From assembly GCA_037783545.1 (NCBI GenBank), contig JBBELK010000326.1, forward strand, positions 248,001 to 312,000: 64,000 nucleotides of DNA. Reading direction: 5' to 3'. Position 1 is the first letter of the stretch. Each line of letters opens with the position of its first letter. Below the pieces are notes generated by a model. The model was not told the DNA's origin. It saw only the letters and a list, made by a program, of their open reading frames with translations, and did no database searches. This document shows positions 34,825-47,447 of this stretch, in pieces. This DNA is from Henricia sp. BOLD:AAB3569 (lineage: Eukaryota; Echinodermata; Asteroidea; Spinulosida; Echinasteridae). The position numbers were made by a program, and so were the translations under genes.

Positions 34825-37800
34825 CTATATTCCGCACTTGTCCTGAACAATTGACAGACTTTCGCCGGGAAATGGCGGAGAAATTTCAGAGTTTGGGGAA
34901 AACTGGGCTCGGGCTTCCTGCCTGCTCTGCAGACCGTGGCTGTCCGTGTACTCCTGATCACTCGTGCGCATGCTCAGTCTTGTTTGGGACTGGAATTTGG
35001 TAAAAGTGTGGTCCAAACGTCGGCAAATTTGGAAGTCAAGAAATTTTCCGACGAACTTCAAATTTTGCATGCTCCAAACAGTCTATATTCCGCACTTGTC
35101 CTGAAAAAATTTACAGACTTTCGCCGGGAAATGGCCGAGAAATTTCAGAGTTTAGGGAAAACTGGGCTCGGGCTTCCTGCCTCCTCTGCAGACCGTGGCT
35201 GTCCGTGTACTCCTGATCACTCGTGCGCATGCTCAGTCTTGTTTGGGACCGGAATTTGGTCAAAGTGTGGTCCAAACGTCGGCAAATTTGAAAATCAAGA
35301 AATTTTCCAACGAACTTCAAATTTTACATGCTCCAAACAGTCTATATTCCGCACTTGTCCTCAACAATTGACAGACTTTCGCCAGGAAATGGCCGAGAAA
35401 TTTCAGAGTTTAGGGAAACTTGGGCTTCCTGCCTCCTCTGCAGACCGTGGCTGTCCGTGTACTCCTGATCACTCGTGCGCATGCTCAGTCTTGTTTGGGA
35501 CCGGAATTTGGTCAAAGTGTGGTCCAAACTTCGGCAAATTTGGAAGTCAAGAAATTTTCCAACGAACTTCAAATTTTCCATGCTCCAAACAGTCTATATT
35601 CCGCACTTGTCCTGAACAATTGACAGACTTTCGCCGGGAAATGGCCGAGAAATTTCAGAGTTTAGGGAAAACTGGGCTCGGGCTCCCTGCCTGCTCTGCA
35701 GACCGTGGCTGTCCGTGTACTCCTGATCACTCGTGCGCATGCTCAGTCTTGTTTGGGACGGGAATTTGGTCAAAGTGTGGTCCAAACGTCGGCAAATTTG
35801 GAATTCAAGAAATTTTCCGACAAACTTCAAATTTTGCATGCTTCAAACAGTCTATATTCCGCACTTGTCCTGAAAAATTGACAGACTTTCGCCGGGAAAT
35901 GGCCGAGAAATTTCAGAGTTTAGGGAAAACTGGGCTTGGGCTTCCTGCCTGCTCTACAGACCGTGGCTGTCCGTGTACTCCTGATCACTCGTGCGCATGC
36001 TCAGTCTTGTTTGGGACGGGAATTTGGTTAAAGTGTAGTCCAAACGTCGGCAAATTTGGAAGTCAAGAAATTTTCCGAAGAACTTCAAATTTTGCATGCT
36101 CCAAACAGTCTATATTCCGCACTTGTCCTGAACAATTGACAGACTTTCGCCGGGAAATGGCCGAGAAATTTCAGAGTTTAGGGAAAACTGGGCTCGGGCT
36201 TCCTGCCTCCTCTGCAGACCGTGGCTGTCCGTGTACTCCTGATCACTCGTGCGCATGCTCAGTCTTGTTTGGGACCGGAATTTGGTCAAAGTATGGTCCA
36301 AACGTCGGCAAATTTGGAGGTCAAGAAATTTTCCGACGAACTTCAAATGTTGCATGCTCCAAACAGTCTATATTCCGCACTTGTCCTGAAAAAATTTACA
36401 GACTTTCGCCGGGAAATGGCCGAGAAATTTCAGAGTTTAGGGAAAACTGGGCTCGGGCTTCCTGCCTCCTCTGCAGACCGTGGCTGTCCGTGTACTCCTG
36501 ATCTCTCGTGCGCATGCTCAGTCTTGTTTGGGACCGGAATTTGGTCAAAGTGTGGTCCAAACGTCGGCAAATTTGGAAGTCAAGAAATTTTCCGACGAAC
36601 TTCAAATTTTCCATGCTACAAACAGTCTATATTCCGCACTTGTCCTGAAAAATTGACAGACTTTCGCCAGGAAATGGCAGAGAAATTTCAGAGTTTAGGG
36701 AAAACTGGGCTCGGGCTTCCTGCCTGCTCTGCAGACCGTGGCTGTCCATGTACTCCTGATCACTCGTGCGCATGCTCAGTCTTGTTTGGGACCGGAATTT
36801 GGTCAAAGTGTGGTCCAAACGTCGGCAAATTTGGAATTCAAGAAATTTTCCGACAAACTTCAAATTTTGCATGCTCCAAACAGTCTATATTCCGCACTTG
36901 TCCTGAACAATTGACAGACTTTCGCCGGGAAATGGCGGAGAAATTTCAGAGTTTGGGGAAAACTGGGCTCGGGCTTCCTGCCTGCTCTGCAGACCGTGGC
37001 TGTCCGTGTACTCCTGATCACTCGTGCGCATGCTCAGTCTTGTTTGGGACTGGAATTTGGTAAAAGTGTGGTCCAAACGTCGGCAAATTTGGAAGTCAAG
37101 AAATTTTCCGACGAACTTCAAATTTTGCATGCTCCAAACAGTCTATATTCCGCACTTGTCCTGAAAAAATTTACAGACTTTCGCCGGGAAATGGCCGAGA
37201 AATTTCAGAGTTTAGGGAAAACTGGGCTCGGGCTTCCTGCCTCCTCTGCAGACCGTGGCTGTCCGTGTACTCCTGATCACTCGTGCGCATGCTCAGTCTT
37301 GTTTGGGACCGGAATTTGGTCAAAGTGTGGTCCAAACGTCGGCAAATTTGAAAATCAAGAAATTTTCCAACGAACTTCAAATTTTACATGCTCCAAACAG
37401 TCTATATTCCGCACTTGTCCTCAACAATTGACAGACTTTCGCCAGGAAATGGCCGAGAAATTTCAGAGTTTAGGGAAACTTGGGCTTCCTGCCTCCTCTG
37501 CAGACCGTGGCTGTCCGTGTACTCCTGATCACTCGTGCGCATGCTCAGTCTTGTTTGGGACCGGAATTTGGTCAAAGTGTGGTCCAAACTTCGGCAAATT
37601 TGGAAGTCAAGAAATTTTCCAACGAACTTCAAATTTTCCATGCTCCAAACAGTCTATATTCCGCACTTGTCCTGAACAATTGACAGACTTTCGCCGGGAA
37701 ATGGCCGAGAAATTTCAGAGTTTAGGGAAAACTGGGCTCGGGCTCCCTGCCTGCTCTGCAGACCGTGGCTGTCCGTGTACTCCTGATCACTCGTGCGCAT

Positions 37801-38944
37801 GCTCAGTCTTGTTTGGGACGGGAATTTGGTCAAAGTGTGGTCCAAACGTCGGCAAATTTGGAATTCAAGAAATTTTCCGACAAACTTCAAATTTTGCATG
37901 CTTCAAACAGTCTATATTCCGCACTTGTCCTGAAAAATTGACAGACTTTCGCCGGGAAATGGCCGAGAAATTTCAGAGTTTAGGGAAAACTGGGCTTGGG
38001 CTTCCTGCCTGCTCTACAGACCGTGGCTGTCCGTGTACTCCTGATCACTCGTGCGCATGCTCAGTCTTGTTTGGGACGGGAATTTGGTTAAAGTGTAGTC
38101 CAAACGTCGGCAAATTTGGAAGTCAAGAAATTTTCCGAAGAACTTCAAATTTTGCATGCTCCAAACAGTCTATATTCCGCACTTGTCCTGAACAATTGAC
38201 AGACTTTCGCCGGGAAATGGCCGAGAAATTTCAGAGTTTAGGGAAAACTGGGCTCGGGCTTCCTGCCTCCTCTGCAGACCGTGGCTGTCCGTGTACTCCT
38301 GATCACTCGTGCGCATGCTCAGTCTTGTTTGGGACCGGAATTTGGTCAAAGTATGGTCCAAACGTCGGCAAATTTGGAGGTCAAGAAATTTTCCGACGAA
38401 CTTCAAATGTTGCATGCTCCAAACAGTCTATATTCCGCACTTGTCCTGAAAAAATTTACAGACTTTCGCCGGGAAATGGCCGAGAAATTTCAGAGTTTAG
38501 GGAAAACTGGGCTCGGGCTTCCTGCCTCCTCTGCAGACCGTGGCTGTCCGTGTACTCCTGATCTCTCGTGCGCATGCTCAGTCTTGTTTGGGACCGGAAT
38601 TTGGTCAAAGTGTGGTCCAAACGTCGGCAAATTTGGAAGTCAAGAAATTTTCCGACGAACTTCAAATTTTCCATGCTACAAACAGTCTATATTCCGCACT
38701 TGTCCTGAAAAATTGACAGACTTTCGCCAGGAAATGGCAGAGAAATTTCAGAGTTTAGGGAAAACTGGGCTCGGGCTTCCTGCCTGCTCTGCAGACCGTG
38801 GCTGTCCATGTACTCCTGATCACTCGTGCGCATGCTCAGTCTTGTTTGGGACGGGAATTTGGTCAAAGTGTGGTCCAAACGTCGGCAAATTTGGAATTCA
38901 AGAAATTTTCCGACAAACTTCAAATTTTGCATGCTCCAAACAGT
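34825..38944. repeat. Near-identical tandem duplication of a 2,060-bp (8-unit) block
   Basis: Copies are 34,825-36,884 and 36,885-38,944. Each contains one 252-bp unit (35,342 and 37,402), the private variants TTTGAAAATCAAG, CATGCTTCAAACAG, TTCCGAAGAAC, AAAGTATGGTCC, GATCTCTCGTG and CATGCTACAAAC, and both give the same 521-codon open frame. The main difference seen is GGGACCGG (36,790) versus GGGACGGG (38,850) in the last unit. This is one of the youngest duplications in the window. A third, shortened version begins at 43,844. Confidence 0.93.
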
Positions 38945-40236
38945 CTATATTCCGCACTTGTCCTGAAAAATTGACAGACTTTCGCCGGGAAATGGCCGAG
39001 AAATGTCAGAGTTTAGGGAAAACTGGGCTCGGGCTTCCTGCCTGCTCTGCAGACCGTGGCTGTCCGTGTACTCCTGATCACTCGTGCGCATGCTCAGTCT
39101 TGTTTGGGACTGGAATTTGGTAAAAGTGTGGTCCAAACGTCGGCAAATTTGGAAGTCAAGAAATTTTCCGACGAACTTCAAATTGTGCATGCTCCAAACA
39201 GTCTATATTCCGCACTTGTCCTGAAAAAATTTACAGACTTTCGCCGGGAAATGGCCGAGAAATTTCAGAGTTTAGGGAAAACTGGGCTCGGGCTTCCTGC
39301 CTCCTCTGCAGACCGTGGCTGTCCGTGTACTCCTGATCACTCGTGCGCATGCTCAGTCTTGTTTGGGACGGGAATTTGGTTAAAGTGTAGTCCAAACGTC
39401 GGCAAATTTGGAAGTCAAGAAATTTTCCGAAGAACTTCAAATTTTGCATGCTCCAAACAGTCTATATTCCGCACTTGTCCTGAACAATTGACAGACTTTC
39501 GCCGGGAAATGGCCGAGAAATTTCAGAGTTTAGGGAAAACTGGGCTCGGGCTTCCTGCCTCCTCTGCAGACCGTGGCTGTCCGTGTACTCCTGATCACTC
39601 GTGCGCATGCTCAGTCTTGTTTGGGACCGGAATTTGGTCAAAGTATGGTCCAAACGTCGGCAAATTTGGAGGTCAAGAAATTTTCCGACGAACTTCAAAT
39701 GTTGCATGCTCCAAACAGTCTATATTCCGCACTTGCCCTGAAAAAATTTACAGACTTTCGCCGGGAAATGGCCGAGAAATTTCAGAGTTTAGGGAAAACT
39801 GGGCTCGGGCTTCCTGCCTCCTCTGCAGACCGTGGCTGTCCGTGTACTCCTGATCTCTCGTGCGCATGCTCAGTCTTGTTTGGGACCGGAATTTGGTCAA
39901 AGTGTGGTCCAAACGTCGGCAAATTTGGAAGTCAAGAAATTTTCCGATGAACTTCAAATTTTCCATGCTACAAACAGTCTATATTCCGCACTTGTCCTGA
40001 AAAATTGACAGACTTTCGCCAGGAAATGGCAGAGAAATTTCAGAGTTTAGGGAAAACTGGGCTCGGGCTTCCTGCCTGCTCTGCAGACCGTGGCTGTCCA
40101 TGTACTCCTGATCACTCGTGCGCATGCTCAGTCTTGTTTGGGACGGGAATTTGGTCAAAGTGTGGTCCAAACGTCGGCAAATTTGGAATTCAAGAAATTT
40201 TCCGACAAACTTCAAATTTTGCATGCTCCAAACAGT
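38687..40236. repeat. 6-unit block (1,550 bp), copy at 45,128-46,677
   Basis: Six units recur at an offset of 6,441 bp. The order is the same: CGCCAGGAAATGGCAGAG with GTCCATGTACTC, a GGACTGGAATTTGGTAAAAG unit, a TTCCGAAGAAC unit, an AAAGTATGGTCC unit, a GATCTCTCGTG unit, then a second CCATGTACTC unit. Copy-specific changes include CCGATGAAC near 39,944 in this copy and CTGTAGACC, GTCAAAACG and GGCTGTCTGTG in the other. Confidence 0.87.
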
Positions 40237-41263
40237 CTATATTCCGCACTTGTCCTGAAAAATTGACAGACTTTCGCCGGGAAATGGCCGAGAAATTTCA
40301 GAGTTTAGGGAAAACTGGGCTCGGGCTTCCTGCCTCCTCTGCAGACCGTGGCTGTCCGTGTACTCCTGATCACTCGTGCGCATGCTCAGTCTTGTTTGGG
40401 ACCGGAATTTGGTCAAAGTGTGGTCCAAACGTCGGCAAATTTGAAAGTCAAGAAATTTTCCAACGAACTTCAAATTTTACATGCTCCAAACAGTCTATAT
40501 TCCGCACTTGTCCTCAACAATTGACAGACTTTCGCCAGGAAATGGCCGAGAAATTTCAGAGTTTAGGGAAACTTGGGCTTCCTGCCTCCTCTGCAGACCG
40601 TGGCTGTCCGTGTACTCCTGATCACTCGTGCGCATGCTCAGTCTTGTTTGGGACCGGAATTTGGTCAAAGTGTGGTCCAAACTTCGGCAAATTTGGAAGT
40701 CAAGAAATTTTCCACCGAACTTCAAATTTTCCATGCTCCAAACAGTCTATATTCCGCACTTGTCCTGAACAATTGACAGACTTTCGCCGGGAAATGGCGG
40801 AGAAATTTCAGAGTTTAGGGAAAACTGGGCTCGGGCTCCCTGCCTGCTCTGCAGACCGTGGCTGTCCGTGTACTCCTGATCACTCGTGCGCATGCTCAGT
40901 CTTGTTTGGGACGGGAATTTGGTCAAAGTGTGGTCCAAACGTCGGCAAATTTGGAAGTCAAGAAATTTTCCGACGAACTTCAAATTTTGCATGCTCCAAA
41001 CAGTCTATATTCCGCACGTGTCCTGACAAAATTGACAGACTTTCGCCGGGAAATGGCCGAGAAATTTCAGAGTTCAGGGAAAACTGGGCTTGGGCTTCCT
41101 GCCTGCTCTACAGACCGTGGCTGTCCGTGTACTCCTGATCACTCGTGCGCATGCTCAGTCTTGTTTGGGACGGGAATTTGGTCAAAGTGTGGTCCAAACG
41201 TCGGCAAATTTGGAAGTCAATAAATTTTCCGACGAACTTCAAATTGTGCATGCTCCAAACAGT

Positions 41264-43325
41264 GTATATTCCGCACTTGTCCTGAAAAATTGACAGACTT
41301 TCGCCGGGAAATGGCCGAGAAATTTCAGAGTTCAGGGAAAACTGGGTTTGGGCTTCCTGCCTGCTCTACAGACCGTGGCTGTCCGTGTACTCCTGATCAC
41401 TCGTGCGCATGCTCAGTCTTGTTTGGGACGGGAATTTGGTCAAAGTGTGGTCCAAACGTCGGCAAATTTGGAAGTCAAGAAATTTTCCGACGAACTTCAA
41501 ATTTTGCATGCTGCCAACAGTCTATATTCCGCACGTGTCCTGAAAAAATTGAAAGACTTTCGCCGGGAAATGGCCGAGAAATTTCAGAGTTCAGGGAAAA
41601 CTGGGCTTGGGCTTCCTGCCTGCTCTACAGACCGTGGCTGTCCGTGTACTCCTGATCACTCGTGCGCATGCTCAGTCTTGTTCGGGACGGCAATTTGGTC
41701 AAAGTTTGGTCCAAACGTCGGCAAATTTGGAAGTCAAGAAATTTTCCGACGAACTTCAAATTGTGCATGCTCCAAACAGTGTATATTCCGCACTTGTCCT
41801 GAAAAATTGACAGACTTTCGCCGAGAAATGGCCGAGAAATTTCAGAGTTCAGGGAAAACTGGGCTCGGGCTTCCTGCCTGCTCTGCAGACCGTGGCTGTC
41901 CGTGTACTCCTGATCACTCGTGCGCATGCTCAGTCTTGTTTGGGACGGGAATTTGGTCAAAGTGTGGTCCAAACGTCGGCAAATTTGGAATTCGAGAAAT
42001 TTTCCGACAAACTTCACATTTTGCATGCTCCAAACAGTCTATATTCCGCACTTGTCCTGAACAATTGACAGACTTTCGCCGGGAAATGGCCGAGAAATTT
42101 AAGAGTTTTGGGGAAAACTGGGCTCGGGCTTCCTGCCTGCTCTGCAGACCGTGGCTGTCCGTGTACTCCTGATCACTCGTGCGCATGCTCAGTCTTGTTT
42201 GGGACTGGAATTTGGTAAAAGTGTGGTCCAAACGTCGGCAAATTTGGAAGTCAAGACATTTTCCGACGAACTTCAAATTTTGCATGCTCCAAACAGTCTA
42301 TATTCCGCACTTGTCCTGAAAAAATTTACAGACTTTCGCCGGGAAATGGCCGAGAAATTTCAGAGTTTAGGGAAAACTGGGCTCGGGCTTCCTGCCTCCT
42401 CTGCAGACCGTGGCTGTCCGTGTACTTCTGATCACTCGTGCGCATGCTCAGTCTTGTTTGGGACCGGAATTTGGTCAAAGTGTGGTCCAAACGTCGGCAA
42501 ATTTGAAAGTCAAGGAATTTTCCAACGAACTTCAAATTTTACATGCTCCAAACAGTCTATATTCCGCACTTGTCCTCAACAATTGACAGACTTTCGCCAG
42601 GAAATGGCCGAGAAATTTCAGAGTTTAGGGAAACTTGGGCTTCCTGCCTCCTCTGCAGACCGTGGCTGTCCGTGTACTCCTGATCATTCGTGCGCATGCT
42701 CAGTCTTGTTTGGGACCGGAATTTGGTCAAAGTGTGGTCCAAACTTCGGCAAATTTGGAAGTCAAGAAATTTTCCAACGAACTTCAAATTTTCCATGCTC
42801 CAAACAGTCTATATTCCGCACTTGTCCTGAACAATTGACAGACTTTCGCCGGGAAATGGCCGAGAAATTTCAGAGTTTAGGGAAAACTGGGCTCGGGCTC
42901 CCTGCCTGCTCTGCAGACCGTGGCTGTCCATGTACTCCTGATCACTCGTGCGCATGCTCAGTCTTGTTTGGGACGGGAATTTGGTCAAAGTGTGGTCCAA
43001 ACGTCGGCAAATTCGGAAGTCAAGAAATTTTCCGACGAACTTCAAATTTTGCATGCTCCAAACAGTCTATATTCCGCACGTGTCCTGACAAAATTGACAG
43101 ACTTTCGCCGGGAAATGGCCGAGAAATGTCAGAGTTCAGGGAAAACTGGGCTTGGGCTTCCTGCCTGCTCTACAGACCGTGGCTGTCCGTGTACTCCTGA
43201 TCACTCGTGCGCATGCTCAGTCTTGTTTGGGACGGGAATTTGGTTAAAGTGTAGTCCAAACGTCGGCAAATTTGGAAGTCAAGAAATTTTCCGACGAACT
43301 TCAAATTTTGCATGCTCCAAACAGT
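41264..43325. repeat. 8-unit block, copy 3 of 3 (2,062 bp), displaced by 9,534 bp
   Basis: Unit order and private variants are as in 31,730-33,791, including ACTTCTGATC near 42,424 and ACTGGGTTTGGGC near 41,340. Small differences are GTTTTGGGG (+1, near 42,106), ATCATTCG (near 42,684), CAAGGAATTTTCC (near 42,511) and GTCCATGTACTC (near 42,927). The placement between unrelated higher-order blocks needs a long-range exchange or a larger duplication later reshuffled. Confidence 0.88.
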
Positions 43326-43843
43326 CTATATTCCGCACTTGTCCTGAACAATTGACAGACTTTCGCCGGGAAATGGCCGAGAAATTTCAGAGTTTAGGGA
43401 AAACTGGGCTCGGGCTTCCTGCCTCCTCTGCAGACCGTGGCTGTCCGTGTACTCCTGATCACTCGTGCGCATGCTCAGTCTTGTTTGGGACCGGAATTTG
43501 GTCAAAGTGTGGTCCAAACGTCGGCAAATTTGGAAGTCAAGAAATTTTCCGACGAACTTCAAATTTTGCATGCTGCCAACAGTCTATATTCCGCACGTGT
43601 CCTGAAAAAATTGAAAGACTTTCGCCGGGAAATGGCCGAGAAATTTCAGAGTTCAGGGAAAACTGGGCTCGGGCTTCCTGCCTGCTCTGCAGACCGTGGC
43701 TGTCCGTGTACTCCTGATCACTCGTGCGCATGCTCAGTCTTGTTTGGGACTGGAATTTGGTCAAAGTGTGGTCCAAACGTCGGCAAATTTGGAATTCGAG
43801 AAATTTTCCGACAAACTTCAAATTTTGCATGCTCCAAACAGTC

Positions 43844-45127
43844 TATATTCCGCACTTGTCCTGAAAAAATTTACAGACTTTCGCCGGGAAATGGCCGAGA
43901 AATTTCAGAGTTTAGGGAAAACTGGGCTCGGGCTTCCTGCCTCCTCTGCAGACCGTGGCTGTCCGTGTACTCCTGATCACTCGTGCGCATGCTCAGTCTT
44001 GTTTGGGACCGGAATTTGGTCAAAGTGTGGTCCAAACGTCGGCAAATTTGAAAATCAAGAAATTTTCCAACGAACTTCAAATTTTACATGCTCCAAACAG
44101 TCTATATTCCGCACTTGTCCTCAACAATTGACAGACTTTCGCCAGGAAATGGCCGAGAAATTTCAGAGTTTAGGGAAACTTGGGCTTCCTGCCTCCTCTG
44201 CAGACCGTGGCTGTCCGTGTACTCCTGATCACTCGTGCGCATGCTCAGTCTTGTTTGGGACCGGAATTTGGTCAAAGTGTGGTCCAAACTTCGGCAAACT
44301 TGGAAGTCAAGAAATTTTCCAACGAACTTCAAATTTTCCATGCTCCAAACAGTCTATATTCCGCACTTGTCCTGAACAATTGACAGACTTTCGCCGGGAA
44401 ATGGCCGAGAAATTTCAGAGTTTAGGGAAAACTGGGCTCGGGCTCCCTGCCTGCTCTGCAGACCGTGGCTGTCCGTGTACTCCTGATCACTCGTGCGCAT
44501 GCTCAGTCTTGTTTGGGACGGGAATTTGGTCAAAGTGTGGTCCAAACGTCGGCAAATTTGGAATTCAAAAAATTTTCCGACAAACTTCAAATTTTGCATG
44601 CTCCAAACAGTCTATATTCCGCACTTGTCCTGAAAAATTGACAGACTTTCGCCGGGAAATGGCCGAGAAATTTCAGAGTTTAGGGAAAACTGGGCTTGGG
44701 CTTCCTGCCTGCTCTACAGACCGTGGCTGTCCGTGTACTCCTGATCACTCGTGCGCATGCTCAGTCTTGTTTGGGACGGGAATTTGGTTAAAGTGTAGTC
44801 CAAACGTCGGCAAATTTGGAAGTCAAGAAATTTTCCGAAGAACTTCAAATTTTGCATGCTCCAAACAGTCTATATTCCGCACTTGTCCTGAACAATTGAC
44901 AGACTTTCGCCGGGAAATGGCCGAGAAATTTCAGAGTTTAGGGAAAACTGGGCTCGGGCTTCCTGCCTCCTCTGCAGACCGTGGCTGTCCGTGTACTCCT
45001 GATCACTCGTGCGCATGCTCAGTCTTGTTTGGGACCGGAATTTGGTCAAAGTGTGGTCCAAACGTCGGCAAATTTGGAAGTCAAGAAATTTTCCGACGAA
45101 CTTCAAATTTTCCATGCTACAAACAGT
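43844..45127. repeat. Shortened third version of the 8-unit block, with a fused unit
   Basis: Units at 43,844, 44,102, 44,354 and 44,612 match those at 35,084-36,109 in order, including TTTGAAAATCAAG, the 252-bp unit and GGTTAAAGTGTAGTCC. The next unit (44,870-45,127) has the front of the unit at 36,110 (CCTGAACAATTGAC) but the back of the following unit at 36,369 (CATGCTACAAAC). One unit length was therefore lost by an in-register exchange within a unit. Confidence 0.85.
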
Positions 45128-46677
45128 CTATATTCCGCACTTGTCCTGAAAAATTGACAGACTTTCGCCAGGAAATGGCAGAGAAATTTCAGAGTTTAGG
45201 GAAAACTGGGCTCGGGCTTCCTGCCTGCTCTGCAGACCGTGGCTGTCCATGTACTCCTGATCACTCGTGCGCATGCTCAGTCTTGTTTGGGACGGGAATT
45301 TGGTCAAAGTGTGGTCCAAACGTCGGCAAATATGGAATTCAAGAAATTTTCCGACAAACTTCAAATTTTGCATGCTCCAAACAGTCTATATTCCGCACTT
45401 GTCCTGAAAAATTGACAGACTTTCGCCGGGAAATGGCCGAGAAATTTCAGAGTTTAGGGAAAACTGGGCTCGGGCTTCCTGCCTGCTCTGTAGACCGTGG
45501 CTGTCCGTGTACTCCTGATCACTCGTGCGCATGCTCAGTCTTGTTTGGGACTGGAATTTGGTAAAAGTGTGGTCAAAACGTCGGCAAATTTGGAAGTCAA
45601 GAAATTTTCCGACGAACTTCAAATTTTGCATGCTCCAAACAGTCTATATTCCGCACTTGTCCTGAAAAAATTTACAGACTTTCGCCGGGAAATGGCCGAG
45701 AAATTTCAGAGTTTAGGGAAAACTGGGCTCGGGCTTCCTGCCTCCTCTGCAGACCGTGGCTGTCCGTGTACTCCTGATCACTCGTGCGCATGCTCAGTCT
45801 TGTTTGGGACGGGAATTTGGTTAAAGTGTAGTCCAAACGTCGGCAAATTTGGAAGTCAAGAAATTTTCCGAAGAACTTCAAATTTTGCATGCTCCAAACA
45901 GTCTATATTCCGCACTTGTCCTGAACAATTGACAGACTTTCGCCGGGAAATGGCCGAGAAATTTCAGAGTTTAGGGAAAACTGGGCTCGGGCTTCCTGCC
46001 TCCTCTGCAGACCGTGGCTGTCTGTGTACTCCTGATCACTCGTGCGCATGCTCAGTCTTGTTTGGGACCGGAATTTGGTCAAAGTATGGTCCAAACGTCG
46101 GCAAATTTGGAGGTCAAGAAATTTTCCGACGAACTTCAAATGTTGCATGCTCCAAACAGTCTATATTCCGCACTTGTCCTGAAAAAATGTATAGACTTTC
46201 GCCGGGAAATGGCCGAGAAATTTCAGAGTTTAGGGAAAACTGGGCTCGGGCTTCCTGCCTCCTCTGCAGACCGTGGCTGTCCGTGTACTCCTGATCTCTC
46301 GTGCGCATGCTCAGTCTTGTTTGGGACCGGAATTTGGTCAAAGTGTGGTCCAAACGTCGGCAAATTTGGAAGTCAAGAAATTTTCCGACGAACTTCAAAT
46401 TTTCCATGCTACAAACAGTCTATATTCCGCACTTGTCCTGAAAAATTGACAGACTTTCGCCAGGAAATGGCAGAGAAATTTCAGAGTTTAGGGAAAACTG
46501 GGCTCGGGCTTCCTGCCTGCTCTGCAGACCGTGGCTGTCCATGTACTCCTGATCACTCGTGCGCATGCTCAGTCTTGTTTGGGACGGGAATTTGGTCAAA
46601 GTGTGGTCCAAACGTCGGCAAATTTGGAATTCAAGAAATTTTCCGACAAACTTCAAATTTTGCATGCTCCAAACAGT
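45128..46677. repeat. 6-unit block (1,550 bp), copy of 38,687-40,236
   Basis: Total length and unit order equal those of 38,687-40,236. It is followed by an extra GGTAAAAG unit (46,678) and then by the 252-bp-unit neighbourhood (46,938-47,447) that follows directly in the other copy. The offset therefore changes from 6,441 to 6,701 bp, a one-unit length difference. Confidence 0.86.
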
Positions 46678-47447
46678 CTATATTCCGCACTTGTCCTGAA
46701 AAATTGACAGACTTTCGCCGGGAAATGGCCGAGAAATTTCAGAGTTTAGGGAAAACTGGGCTCGGGCTTCCTGCCTGCTCTGCAGACCGTGGCTGTCCGT
46801 GTACTCCTGATCACTCGTGCGCATGCTCAGTCTTGTTTGGGACTGGAATTTGGTAAAAGTGTGGTCCAAACGTCGGCAAATTTGGAAGTCAAGAAATTTT
46901 CCGACGAACTTCAAATTTTGCATGCTCCAAACAGTCTATATTCCGCACTTGTCCTGAAAAAAATTTACAGACTTTCGCCGGGAAATGGCCGAGAAATTTC
47001 AGAGTTTAGGGAAAACTGGGCTCGGGCTTCCTGCCTCCTCTGCAGACCGTGGCTGTCCGTGTACTCCTGATCACTCGTGCGCATGCTCAGTCTTGTTTGG
47101 GACCGGAATTTGGTCAAAGTGTGGTCCAAACGTCGGCAAATTTGAAAGTCAAGAAATTTTCCAACGAACTTCAAATTTTACATGCTCCAAACAGTCTATA
47201 TTCCGCACTTGTCCTCAACAATTGACAGACTTTCGCCAGGAAATGGCCGAGAAATTTCAGAGTTTAGGGAAACTTGGGCTTCCTGCCTCCTCTGCAGACC
47301 GTGGCTGTCCGTGTACTCCTGATCACTCGTGCGCATGCTCAGTCTTGTTTGGGACCGGAATTTGGTCAAAGTGTGGTCCAAACTTCGGCAAATTTGGAAG
47401 TCAAGAAATTTTCCACCGAACTTCAAATTTTCCATGCTCCAAACAGT

